IMG/VR virus record: IMGVR_UViG_3300017971_000480
Span: 1-39,928 of that record
Reading direction: 5' to 3' (one strand)
DNA length: 39,928 bases
Source: a virus
Positions 22,807 to 30,159 of this stretch are shown here, piece after piece. The notes beneath the pieces were generated by a model that ran no database searches, was not told the origin of the DNA, and saw only the letters and a list, made by a program, of their open reading frames with translations. Positions within the stretch are counted from its first letter, which is position 1; each line of letters opens with the position of its first letter. Both the position numbers and the translations under genes were made by a program.

Positions 22807-23625
22807 ATGAACGTCATCCAAAAGCCAGACGAGATGTTTATCGGTAGGGACGTGAGGATCGCGCATAACGTGAAGATCAATGTGACCGAGCGACTGGTGA
22901 TCGGTGACCGGAGTGCGCTCAACGAGCACGTTTCGATCGAAGGACGTGATGTTGTCATCGGCCGTGAGGCCTGGCTTGATGAGTATGCGTTCATCGGCGG
23001 GGGAAGCTGTTTTGAGAGACAGTCGACATTCCGAGCGGGTGATTTTCTCCACATGGGAAGGTTCTCGCATATCAACACCGCCCGTGAGGTCCGGGTAGGC
23101 CACGAGTGCGGTGTGGGGGTGGGCACGCGAATCTGTACGCACGGAGCGTACCCGCCACAGTGGGAAGGGTTCCCCGTTGCGTTCGAGCAGGTCACGATAG
23201 GTGACCGTGTGTGGTTGCCACATGCCTGGGTGAATCCAGGGGTTACAATCGGAAGCGATGTTGTCGTTTGCGCGTGGTCCTTGGTCAACCGCGACCTGCC
23301 GAGCGGGTGTCTCGCCTGCGGCATCCCGGTCAGAGTAATCAGGGAAAACGAGTATCCCAGGGCGTTGGTGGAGGAGGAAAAGCAGCGGTTGGTGCACGGC
23401 ATCGCCCAAGAAATCGATATGTTGCCGTGTGAAACGGATCCAGGCATTGGATATACGGATGGGCAATTGGTGTACGGAGAGACCAGGTTTGACCTCGACC
23501 GCAGGAGGATCGAGGGCCCGGGGGACGAGAGAACCGAGCGAATTCGGAACCAACTGCGAAGACACGGTGTACGCTTCAGGTACGGCATCAAGAGTGGCCG
23601 ATATGTCGCGTGGGGAATGCTATGA
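22807..23625 (+). CDS. Hexapeptide-repeat acyltransferase-like protein
   Basis: 272 residues. Residues about 10-180 show the left-handed beta-helix pattern (GRDVRIAHNVKINVTERLVI, IGREAWLDEYAFIGG), ending in IGDRVWLPHAWVNPGVTIG, SDVVVCAWSLVNRDLPSGCL and GIPVRVIR, which is typical of CysE/LacA/NodL-type O- or N-acetyltransferases. HIN and THG segments offer a catalytic His. The C-terminal 70 residues are not part of the helix. It probably acetylates a sugar. It lies 4 bases after the MuF gene and overlaps the GT2 gene, so it is part of a glycan cassette inside the head operon. Confidence 0.78.
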   Translation: MNVIQKPDEMFIGRDVRIAHNVKINVTERLVIGDRSALNEHVSIEGRDVVIGREAWLDEYAFIGGGSCFERQSTFRAGDFLHMGRFSHINTAREVRVGHECGVGVGTRICTHGAYPPQWEGFPVAFEQVTIGDRVWLPHAWVNPGVTIGSDVVVCAWSLVNRDLPSGCLACGIPVRVIRENEYPRALVEEEKQRLVHGIAQEIDMLPCETDPGIGYTDGQLVYGETRFDLDRRRIEGPGDERTERIRNQLRRHGVRFRYGIKSGRYVAWGML

Positions 23626-24428
23626 GAATGAAGCTGTCTTTCAACGTGATCTGTCAGGATGAAGAGGAGTTGATCCACCAGTGCCTGAGCCATCTGATCA
23701 AGATCGGCGAGGCTGTGGATGGTGGGTATGAGATCGTCATCGTGGACGGTGGCAGCCGGGACCGCACCCTCGAGATCATAAAGGAAATGGTTAACGGTGC
23801 GGATCCAAGTCCGATCAGACTTTTGCAAAAGATGTGGCCAGGAGGGTTTGGAGAGCAGAGACAGTTCAACATGGAGATGAGTCGCGGTGAGTGGATCATG
23901 ATGATGGACGTGGATGACATCCTCAGTGATGGGATCTACGCGAGGATCAACGATTTGCTTGCTGATCGGAGCCGTCATGTCTACTGTTTTCCGAAGATCC
24001 ATCTCTTGCACGACATCCACCACATGCTTGCCGATGCGCCGAAGGATCCGAAGAGGGTTATTTGGAGGAATCTGCCGGATTTTCGTTGGTCGGGTAGTCT
24101 TGAGTCGTTCACCTACCAGGGGGTGCCGGTCAACCAGCACCCGTGTCATTTCAATTTCCCGTGGGTGGCGTACGTCCCGGATATTCGGCTTGTACACTTT
24201 GAAGGTTTGAAGAGCGATCAGAGTCTGCTTTCTAAGTTCAGGGAACGGAGCAAGTACGAAAGGTGCAAGATATACAGATGGAGTGATGAGCAGATCCAGG
24301 AGCTGGTCGCAAAAAGAAAAATGGCTCGGGTATGTCCGGTCGAGGAGCGTCATCCCGGGTTGACATTCTACCACGAGATCGACAAAGGGTTGTGGTATGG
24401 GGCGGGCAAGGATTTTCGTCGACTATGA
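23622..24428 (+). CDS. Family 2 glycosyltransferase
   Basis: 268 residues from ATG 23622 (ATGA overlap; in-frame ATG 23610 and 23628 are alternatives). The GT-A fold is clear: MKLSFNVICQDEEELIHQCL, EIVIVDGGSRDRTLEII, and MMMDVDDIL supplying the DXD metal/UDP-sugar motif. A C-terminal part (GVPVNQHPCHFNFPWV, GLWYGAGKDF) lies beyond the catalytic domain. It transfers a sugar from a nucleotide donor; donor and acceptor are unknown. Phages use such enzymes to modify virion proteins, DNA or the host surface. It overlaps the next small gene by about 30 bases. Confidence 0.85.
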   Translation: MRMKLSFNVICQDEEELIHQCLSHLIKIGEAVDGGYEIVIVDGGSRDRTLEIIKEMVNGADPSPIRLLQKMWPGGFGEQRQFNMEMSRGEWIMMMDVDDILSDGIYARINDLLADRSRHVYCFPKIHLLHDIHHMLADAPKDPKRVIWRNLPDFRWSGSLESFTYQGVPVNQHPCHFNFPWVAYVPDIRLVHFEGLKSDQSLLSKFRERSKYERCKIYRWSDEQIQELVAKRKMARVCPVEERHPGLTFYHEIDKGLWYGAGKDFRRL

Positions 24429-24669
24429 AGTGGCTGGGTTGAGCGGAGGCAGAAAATGCAGCGATGTTCTGCTGCGCAAGCTGCTCCATATGGATGATCG
24501 ATATAGCATTGTTTCGATCGAAGCGAATGACAGGTTGCAACATCTTGAGGTCGTCCTCGAGGGGAGCCACATACCTGAACCTGTTCCAGGGGGTAAGGCA
24601 CTTTTGGACGGAAATTGGTTTATCAGGGAAGTGCCGAACCAGATTCCGAATGGATGGCTTGAGGTCTGA
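24397..24669 (+). CDS. Small protein in glycan cassette
   Basis: 90 residues, beginning inside the GT2 3' end. It has an alternating hydrophobic body (IFVDYEVAGLSGGRKCSDVL, IVSIEANDRLQHLEVVLEG) and ends NQIPNGWLEV. I recognise no domain. It has no clear ribosome site, so coupling to GT2 translation would be needed; its coding status is moderately sure because it fits tightly between GT2 and the methyltransferase. Confidence 0.45.
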   Translation: MGRARIFVDYEVAGLSGGRKCSDVLLRKLLHMDDRYSIVSIEANDRLQHLEVVLEGSHIPEPVPGGKALLDGNWFIREVPNQIPNGWLEV

Positions 24670-24670
24670 T

Positions 24671-25204
24671 ATGTGTACGAGTGCACACCAGTTCAATGGC
24701 GACTTTGTGAGGTTTGTCCAGGAGAAGAAGCCCAAGATCATCCTCGATCTGGGCACGGGGATAGGGAAGTACGGAAAATTGCTGAAGGATTCGGGGATCG
24801 GGCCTTATCGTCTGACCGGCGTTGAAATCAATGAGACGTTCGAGGAGAGGCTGCAAGGTCTTTACGACCGGATTGTTTGGAGTGATCTCGTCAAGTACGC
24901 ACTTGACTATTCGCTCACGCCACACAACATGGAGAAGACCTGGGATCTGGTGATAATGGGAGATGTCCTCGAGCACCTTCGCAAGTCCGAGGGGATAGAT
25001 ATCATCGAGTTCTATGTGTACCGAAGCACGTACCTGTATATCCAGTTCCCGTTGTTTATGATCCAGTTCTCAGGTGGGGTCCATGCGAGAGAGAACCATG
25101 TTTCGATATGGGCGGACAGGGATTTTGATCGCTTTGTCCACGACTATCAGGAGATTAGCGGTATCGCGAGAGTCATTATTGAGGGCAGGAAGGTGAAACC
25201 ATGA
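24671..25204 (+). CDS. SAM-dependent methyltransferase
   Basis: 177 residues from ATG 24671, with GAGG just upstream. Motif I is IILDLGTGIGKYGKLL (about 23-38), followed by YRLTGVEINETFEERL (acidic ribose contact) and DLVIMGDVLEHL, a typical Class I methyltransferase. The end (SIWADRDFDRFV) matches the substrate-side region of small methyltransferases acting on sugars or lipids. It lies one base after the previous gene and overlaps the next by ATGA. It may methylate a glycan made by the neighbouring enzymes. Confidence 0.8.
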   Translation: MCTSAHQFNGDFVRFVQEKKPKIILDLGTGIGKYGKLLKDSGIGPYRLTGVEINETFEERLQGLYDRIVWSDLVKYALDYSLTPHNMEKTWDLVIMGDVLEHLRKSEGIDIIEFYVYRSTYLYIQFPLFMIQFSGGVHARENHVSIWADRDFDRFVHDYQEISGIARVIIEGRKVKP

Positions 25205-25389
25205 TAAACGAAAAGGAAAGGAAGGCTCGGTTTGATCACACCGTTGGACTTGTGAAGGACGCCGTGTTTGGCAGCGAGGATTTCCAGGGGAATATCGTGA
25301 TCCCGATCAAGGATCGAGAGATCGGGAAGGTGAAGATAGAGCGGTGGGTTGATCCCGCAAAGCCAAAGGTACTCACAGAGGACACCTAA
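25201..25389 (+). CDS. Small phage protein, unknown
   Basis: 62 residues with an ATGA overlap to the methyltransferase. Charged, with a helix (NEKERKARFDHTVGLVKDAV) and two likely strands (NIVIPIKDREIGKVKIERWV). No family recognised. It closes the first glycan cassette. Confidence 0.5.
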   Translation: MINEKERKARFDHTVGLVKDAVFGSEDFQGNIVIPIKDREIGKVKIERWVDPAKPKVLTEDT

Positions 25390-25416
25390 CACATTCTCGA
25401 GGGAGGTTCTTTTGTC

Positions 25417-25722
25417 ATGTCATATCAGGAGATCCGTTACCAGAATACGTTTCAGGATGTGAGCGTTGATGAAAACGGAACGGTTCTGGATATTGGAGAA
25501 GGGAACAAACAGATTCTTATTGTGAACAAAGGAAGCGATGCTGTCTACGTTAAGGAAGGCGAGGCGGCGAATGCTGGAAGTGGAAGTCTGCAGATTGCTG
25601 CGAATGGATCGGTGACGATTTCGGTCACAAATAGTAGCCTCGGGCTTATCTGTGCGGCAGGCAAGACAGCGACTGTGACTGTCGGGAAGCAGGTGCCGGC
25701 GTGGCATACTGTGACGCCGTAG
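25417..25722 (+). CDS. Putative capsid decoration or head protein
   Basis: 101 residues with GGGAGG before the ATG. All-beta pattern: ILIVNKGSDAVYVKEG, GSLQIAANGSVTISV, LGLICAAGKTATVTVG. This looks like the small beta-barrel or jelly-roll proteins found beside phage protease/capsid genes (decoration or fibre-like), but no family is certain. A transcription terminator overlaps its stop codon, so it may be the last gene of a transcript or the gene with highest expression. Location just before the capsid-assembly genes supports a virion role. Confidence 0.5.
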   Translation: MSYQEIRYQNTFQDVSVDENGTVLDIGEGNKQILIVNKGSDAVYVKEGEAANAGSGSLQIAANGSVTISVTNSSLGLICAAGKTATVTVGKQVPAWHTVTP

Positions 25723-25730
25723 CTTTTTTT
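25697..25730 (+). terminator. Rho-independent terminator overlapping a stop codon
   Basis: CGGCGT (25697-25702), an 11-base loop, then ACGCCG (25714-25719), followed by TAGC and seven T's (25724-25730). The stem includes the last codons of the preceding gene, and the TAG stop lies just after the stem. Confidence 0.5.
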
Positions 25731-25779
25731 GGTTTGAGGGTTGCTTGAAGGACAATCTAATAAAAAGGAGTTGATTGTC

Positions 25780-26679
25780 ATGCCAGATATATTAACGAGA
25801 TGTGTCGCTCATGAAGAGAAAAAAGGCGGTGAGGCTGCGAAGCAGGCGTGGGGAAGCTGTATCGGTCGCCTTGGCCCAAAGGGTTTGGGGTACATCAAAT
25901 ACGACAAGAAGAAGAAGGATTGGGTGCTTAGCGCAAAAGGTGAAGAGTATGAAAAACACCGGAAGTTCAAGAAGGAGGGTGTTGCCGACACGATTGAGGG
26001 CCTGCTTTTCGACAACTGTCCCACGCCTGGATTGAAGATACGGTCTAAGGGCCAGGGCCAGGGCCAGGGGCGTGCATACGGCCAGGGGAAGGGGCCGAAA
26101 GGAGTGCCGATCATGAGGAAGAAGAAGTTTTTTGATTTCGAGTTGATGGCCAGGGAAAGCTTCGAGGAAGGGAACTTCACAGAGGTGGAGGTAAGTGACG
26201 GTGTGTTCATCCGGCTGGGGAAGCCGAAGAAAGCGGATAAGGCCGAGGTCCAGAGCGTCCGGTTTGACAAGAAGAAGCACACTCTGGAGAAGGCAAATGG
26301 ATTCATGGCCGCATGGTTTCCCAAGAATCGGCGTGCGAAGAGGGTGAAGCCGACCGGCGCTAAACAGGAAAGCACGGGGATCGCCAATGCGGTTCTTGAT
26401 GAAGCAACGGCTGCTCTGATTTCCGAGAAGATCGTGCTGGCAACGAGTTACGAAACCGTTCGGGCCGACCTCGAGCGGGCGATCAAGGACAGCAATTCGT
26501 ACGGAAAGTACCCGTATGTGGTCGCTACGTTTCCGTCACAGGTGGTGTTTGTGACTGACGGAGAGTCGAGCCAGGGGACGCGTTATTTGATGGCGGATTG
26601 GACCAAGGACAAGAATGGGCTCGTGACGATCAGCAACGTGAGGGATGTCAAGAAGCAGGTCTCGTATTTCGAGGTCTGA
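25780..26679 (+). CDS. Two-part phage head-region protein with nested start
   Basis: 299 residues from ATG 25780 (AAAAAGGAG upstream). The N-terminal module (about 1-85) begins ILTRCVAHEEKKGGEAAKQA, WGSCIG, a small domain common in phage protease/portal-linked proteins. A Gly/Gln linker (KGQGQGQGRAYGQGKG, about 88-103) follows. The C-terminal module begins MRKKKFFDFELMARESFEEG and carries VQSVRFDKKKHTLEKANGF, similar to a motif in XkdF and prohead-protease-associated proteins. A strong site, GAAAGGAG at 26097-26104, plus ATG 26113 in frame, allows the second module to be made alone. Function is not known; head assembly is likely. Confidence 0.5.
   Translation: MPDILTRCVAHEEKKGGEAAKQAWGSCIGRLGPKGLGYIKYDKKKKDWVLSAKGEEYEKHRKFKKEGVADTIEGLLFDNCPTPGLKIRSKGQGQGQGRAYGQGKGPKGVPIMRKKKFFDFELMARESFEEGNFTEVEVSDGVFIRLGKPKKADKAEVQSVRFDKKKHTLEKANGFMAAWFPKNRRAKRVKPTGAKQESTGIANAVLDEATAALISEKIVLATSYETVRADLERAIKDSNSYGKYPYVVATFPSQVVFVTDGESSQGTRYLMADWTKDKNGLVTISNVRDVKKQVSYFEV
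26113..26679 (+). CDS. Nested in-frame product of the preceding gene
   Basis: The second module alone (188 residues). GAAAGGAG ends 8 bases before ATG 26113, an ideal distance, in frame with the long form. It would be an independent, probably abundant, head protein. Confidence 0.4.
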   Translation: MRKKKFFDFELMARESFEEGNFTEVEVSDGVFIRLGKPKKADKAEVQSVRFDKKKHTLEKANGFMAAWFPKNRRAKRVKPTGAKQESTGIANAVLDEATAALISEKIVLATSYETVRADLERAIKDSNSYGKYPYVVATFPSQVVFVTDGESSQGTRYLMADWTKDKNGLVTISNVRDVKKQVSYFEV

Positions 26680-26695
26680 TTCGACGACGGGTTCG

Positions 26696-26747
26696 TAAGG
26701 GTAATGACGAAGGCACTAGAGCCCGGCTATAGGCCGGATAACCCTTA
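26696..26747 (+). other. Stem-loop in intergenic gap
   Basis: TAAGGGT (26696-26702) pairs with ACCCTTA (26741-26747), enclosing a second hairpin CCGGC-tatag-GCCGG (26723-26737). No T tract follows. It lies before the ribosome site of the next gene, so it may tune its translation or act as an RNA-processing site. Confidence 0.4.
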
Positions 26748-26765
26748 ATTCAGGAGGTGTAAGTC

Positions 26766-27110
26766 ATGGTAACGGAACAAGAATTCAAGGAATTGGTTGA
26801 TGTTGCAAAGGCAGGTGTCGCATACGGAAACGCTTTCGGGAAGAGTCTCGAGGACAAAAAGTTCACGGTCAGCGATTCTGTGCATTTCCTCGACCCTATT
26901 ATGAAAACGCCGGCTGCCATCGAGAATTTTTCAATGGTTCCGCTACCGTCGCGGCTCTCAGCCGAGCAAATGGAGGAGTTGTGTACGATCATCGCCGATG
27001 AATTCGACATCCCACAGGACCAAGCCGAGGGCCTGATTGAGGATGGTATCAAGCTCTTGTTCAAGAACATCGATTACGGCAAGAGGGTCTACGAGGCGGT
27101 CAAGAAATAG
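26766..27110 (+). CDS. Unknown phage protein beside the holin
   Basis: 114 residues with CAGGAGGTG upstream. A helical N-terminal part (VTEQEFKELVDVAKAGVAYG) and a C-terminal helix pair (AEQMEELCTIIADEFDIPQD, AEGLIEDGIKLLFKNI). It is soluble and acidic. It precedes the holin-like gene by 32 bases, an arrangement I associate with holin-linked small proteins in prophages of Deltaproteobacteria, but I have no function for it. Confidence 0.55.
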   Translation: MVTEQEFKELVDVAKAGVAYGNAFGKSLEDKKFTVSDSVHFLDPIMKTPAAIENFSMVPLPSRLSAEQMEELCTIIADEFDIPQDQAEGLIEDGIKLLFKNIDYGKRVYEAVKK

Positions 27111-27142
27111 CCTGAACGTTTCCCAGGCCGGAGGTTCATATC

Positions 27143-27613
27143 ATGTCAGGAGCAGGAGCCATATTTGTAGGCGTTGTCGGGTTGGTGAAGGAGATATTCG
27201 CCCCCGCGATGAAGACTATCGATGAGCTCCACACATCGGAGGAGGAGAGGCTTCTCATCAAGGCAAAGGTGGAGAAGATCCAGGCCGATGTGACCACGAA
27301 GCTTGTTGAGTACGGAAGCAAGGTGGTGGAGCTTCAATCGAAATTGGTTGAGGCACAGTCGAAGGTTTTGACGGCTGATGCTTCAGGTCAGAGCTGGCTT
27401 CAAAGGAACTGGCGTCCGATGATTATGCTGGAGTTTGGGTTCCTGCTCTTTTGGAATCATTTTCTTGCTGAGGTTGTAGGGGTAACACCTTCGTCGATGC
27501 CGGCAGAAATGATGAGACTGCTGGAAATCGGTCTCGGTGGGTACATTGGGGTCCGGTCTTTGGAGAAGGTCGTGCCGGCGATCGCCGGATTGATTGTCAA
27601 CAGGAAGAAGTAG
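27143..27613 (+). CDS. Holin, 3TM type (GTA_holin_3TM-like)
   Basis: 156 residues. It has a hydrophobic N-terminus (SGAGAIFVGVVGLVKEIFAP), a charged coiled coil (about 30-85), then SGQSWLQRNWRPMIMLEFGF and further hydrophobic segments (LLEIGLGGYIGVRSLEKVV). The 'SW-x-Q-x-x-RP' pattern is diagnostic of this holin family. It would make holes in the inner membrane for endolysin release. No endolysin or spanin is visible within the window. Unusually for a lysis gene, it sits between head genes rather than after the tail genes. Confidence 0.7.
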   Translation: MSGAGAIFVGVVGLVKEIFAPAMKTIDELHTSEEERLLIKAKVEKIQADVTTKLVEYGSKVVELQSKLVEAQSKVLTADASGQSWLQRNWRPMIMLEFGFLLFWNHFLAEVVGVTPSSMPAEMMRLLEIGLGGYIGVRSLEKVVPAIAGLIVNRKK

Positions 27614-27635
27614 GTGGGAAAGGAGGTGATCTGAT

Positions 27636-28970
27636 TTGAACCCTTTGATCGAAGTGACGTATCCGGATTTTCAGGTTGTCGAGGAAGCGACGAAGGACAA
27701 CGGGGGGCGGATGCGGGTGAAATGCCTGATGCAAGTCGCAGACGAAATAAACGGCAATGGTCGATTCTATCCTGAGGCGATTCTTGACCGCGAAGTGCTG
27801 AGGATGCAGGAGGAAATCAAACGGCAGAGCGCATATGGGGAGGCTGACCACCCAGGCGATGGAAAATCGAGAATCTCGAACACCGCATCACGGCTTCTGA
27901 ACCTCGAAAAGGCGGTGACGGATAAGGGACGCAAGGAGTATTGGGGCGAGGTCATGATCCTCAACACATCGAAGGGTAAGGACGTCCAGGAGATCTTGAA
28001 TTCTGGCGGTCGCCTTGGACATTCGAGCCGCGGGTTTGGAACAACCAAGGCGTCTACCCTTGACGGAAAGAAAGGTGAGTGTGTCCAGGACGACTATCGT
28101 CTCAAGGCTTTTGACTTTGTCATCGGACAGAGCGTGAAAGACGCTGACGTGAGGCTCGGAGAAGGATTGTACGAGCAAACGCTCGATGTTGTGAGCATTT
28201 TCGAATCTGAGGAACAGGGTGTGGAAGGAGATGCCGCTGTACGCCCGAAAACTGAAATCGAGAAAGGAGGTCACGAGACCATGGAACTGACACTCGAGGC
28301 GCTGAAAAAAGACCACCCGAAGTTGGTGGAGGCCATCAAAGCTGAGTTGGAAGCACAGCTGAAGGAGAGCATTCAGAAGGAGTTGGATGCTTCGTTCGAT
28401 CAGCGACTGGCCGAGGAAATCGAGAAGCGGAAGGACGAGATCAGGGACGACGTTGTGGAGGCAATCAAATCGTCTGAGGAATTCCAGAGCTATAAGGGTG
28501 TGGTCGACGAAATTACCGCCCTGCTCAGGAAATACGACCTAGTCGAATCCGGGTCCGGCGAGGACGGGACGGACAAGGAGAAGGACGAGCAGTTGGCTAC
28601 GCTGCGGCAGGAGTTGAAGACGGAAAAAGAGGAGAGGGTCAAGCTGTCCGAGCAACTGGGAGGCATGAAGGTCAAGGATCACATCGCCGAGGTCGTCAAG
28701 GGCAAAGCCCATGCTTCTCTGCTGGCCGAAAGGCTCGCTGACTGCAAAACCGAAGAGGAAGTCAATGAGCGGCTGGAGAAAGAGGAGGACTATATCAAGA
28801 GGATCACCGAGGCCTCCGGCACGCCCGCGGGCAAGGGTAAGGTGAAGGATGAGGACAACCCAAGTCAGCAGGTAATAGAGGGCGAGGAGGATGAGGAAAA
28901 GAAGGCACAGATGGAACGCGACAGAAGGCTGGCCGGCTTGCCGCCCCTTGAAGAAAAGAAAGAGAGCTAG
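27636..28970 (+). CDS. Prohead protease-scaffold fusion (T4 gp21-like, S80)
   Basis: 444 residues, start TTG 27636 after AAAGGAGGTGAT. Residues about 1-205 are the S80 protease: NGNGRFYPEAIL, YGEADHPGDGKSR with His72, and LGHSSRGFG with Ser130/131 as nucleophile, spaced 58 residues apart, similar to T4 gp21. Residues about 216-430 form a charged coiled coil, typical of scaffolding: KAELEAQLKESIQKELDASF and others. It matures the capsid by cutting the scaffold and capsid N-termini. A strong internal site with ATG 28281 allows the scaffold part alone to be made. It lies upstream of the major capsid. Confidence 0.85.
   Translation: MNPLIEVTYPDFQVVEEATKDNGGRMRVKCLMQVADEINGNGRFYPEAILDREVLRMQEEIKRQSAYGEADHPGDGKSRISNTASRLLNLEKAVTDKGRKEYWGEVMILNTSKGKDVQEILNSGGRLGHSSRGFGTTKASTLDGKKGECVQDDYRLKAFDFVIGQSVKDADVRLGEGLYEQTLDVVSIFESEEQGVEGDAAVRPKTEIEKGGHETMELTLEALKKDHPKLVEAIKAELEAQLKESIQKELDASFDQRLAEEIEKRKDEIRDDVVEAIKSSEEFQSYKGVVDEITALLRKYDLVESGSGEDGTDKEKDEQLATLRQELKTEKEERVKLSEQLGGMKVKDHIAEVVKGKAHASLLAERLADCKTEEEVNERLEKEEDYIKRITEASGTPAGKGKVKDEDNPSQQVIEGEEDEEKKAQMERDRRLAGLPPLEEKKES
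28281..28970 (+). CDS. Nested scaffolding protein start within the protease gene
   Basis: AAAGGAGGT (28263-28271) lies 9 bases before ATG 28281, in frame (residue 216 of the fusion). The product begins MELTLEALKKDHPKLVEAIK and is 229 residues, mainly coiled coil with a charged tail. This mirrors the nested C/Nu3 genes of lambda, where the protease gene also encodes the scaffold. The scaffold should be the more abundant product, fitting the stronger site. Confidence 0.65.
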   Translation: MELTLEALKKDHPKLVEAIKAELEAQLKESIQKELDASFDQRLAEEIEKRKDEIRDDVVEAIKSSEEFQSYKGVVDEITALLRKYDLVESGSGEDGTDKEKDEQLATLRQELKTEKEERVKLSEQLGGMKVKDHIAEVVKGKAHASLLAERLADCKTEEEVNERLEKEEDYIKRITEASGTPAGKGKVKDEDNPSQQVIEGEEDEEKKAQMERDRRLAGLPPLEEKKES

Positions 28971-29029
28971 GATGAGGCCGACGCTGCTGTAGCTCTGAAC
29001 TGGAATAGACCGAAAGGAGGTATTTTGAC

Positions 29030-30109
29030 ATGCTGGTATCACAAATGATTAAGGAAGACGCGCAGAGGAGAGAGCGTTGGGCCTATCTCACCGAAGGGCT
29101 TGTGCAGGACCATCGGTTGATCATGGAGCGGCTTCTTGACCAGACAGCGAAGTGGATCGCGGAGGAGTCCACGACCGCGAACGTCGCGGCGTTCAGCACC
29201 TGGGCGCTTCCGGTTGTCCGGAGGGTTTTTGCCAAACTGATCGCCCAGGATCTGTTTTCCCTGCAGCCGATGAGCCAGCCGACCGGCAAGGCGTTTTACC
29301 TGGATTTCAAGTATGGGTCCGGGGCCGATGCTGGCAACCGGATTGACCAGCTGGCGAATTTCAACAGCGCGTACGCCGATTCCAGCGAAGGCGGGACGGT
29401 GAAGGAGATCAACTTCGACCTCTCGAGTGTTACCGTTGAAGCTCAGGAAAAGAAGTTGAAGTACATCACCACGGTCGAGGCGCTCCAGGATCTCAAAGCC
29501 TACCATCCCACGTTGGATGGGGAGGACGAGTTGATGAAGGTTCTCTCCGCCGAGCTCGTTCGGGAGATCAACTCGATTCTGCTGGCTGACGCTCTTGCCG
29601 GCGCCACCGCGGGAAACGTGAACTGGAGCAAGACCGTACCGTCCACTCAGCCTTGGAGCCTTCTCAACCCGAAGGAGTACAAGGCGACGATCTACGACGC
29701 GATCACCGACGCCAATAACCTCATTTTCAAAAAGCGTTTCCGGAACGCGAACTGGATTCTGGCCGATCCGGATACGTGCGTGCGGCTGGAAAAGCTCGAG
29801 GACTTCAAGGGCGTGGACACCGCTGATGACGGCATCCTGAATGTCAGCATCGAGTACGTGGGAACCCTGAAGGGGAAGTACAGGGTGTGGAAGGATCCCT
29901 GGTTCACGGCGAACAAGATGCTGCTCGGTTACAAGGGGACCAGTTGGCTTGACACCGGGTATGTCTATCTCCCGTATCATCCGCTGTACGTGACCGACAG
30001 GATCGTTGATCCCAACGATTTCAAGCCACGGCGGGGGATCATGAGTCGCTTTGCGAAGAAGTGTGTCGTGGGCGACATGTTCGCGACGGTGACGCTTACA
30101 AGCAGCTGA
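29030..30109 (+). CDS. Major capsid protein (T4 gp23-like)
   Basis: 359 residues, strong site AAAGGAGG. The HK97 fold of T4-like capsids is recognised from ALPVVRRVFAKLIAQDLFS, LQPMSQPTGKAFYLDFKYG, DLSSVTVEAQEKKLKYI, FRNANWILADPDTCVRLE and GYVYLPYHPLYVTD. It forms the capsid lattice. At 359 residues it is shorter than T4 gp23 (521) but similar to other gp23-like capsids of this size. The N-terminal about 50 residues may be removed by the neighbouring protease. It is followed directly by a glycosyltransferase gene, an unusual arrangement. Confidence 0.9.
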   Translation: MLVSQMIKEDAQRRERWAYLTEGLVQDHRLIMERLLDQTAKWIAEESTTANVAAFSTWALPVVRRVFAKLIAQDLFSLQPMSQPTGKAFYLDFKYGSGADAGNRIDQLANFNSAYADSSEGGTVKEINFDLSSVTVEAQEKKLKYITTVEALQDLKAYHPTLDGEDELMKVLSAELVREINSILLADALAGATAGNVNWSKTVPSTQPWSLLNPKEYKATIYDAITDANNLIFKKRFRNANWILADPDTCVRLEKLEDFKGVDTADDGILNVSIEYVGTLKGKYRVWKDPWFTANKMLLGYKGTSWLDTGYVYLPYHPLYVTDRIVDPNDFKPRRGIMSRFAKKCVVGDMFATVTLTSS

Positions 30110-30159
30110 GATTTCCTCCTTGTTAAGGGGACAACGATCATAACTTGGAGGGAGACGTA

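Noticed and set aside
22539-24374. 611-residue minus-strand ORF
   Set aside because: It lies opposite the acetyltransferase and GT2 genes, has no domain I recognise and no ribosome site, and the plus-strand proteins show clear motifs. It is a shadow of GC-rich third positions.
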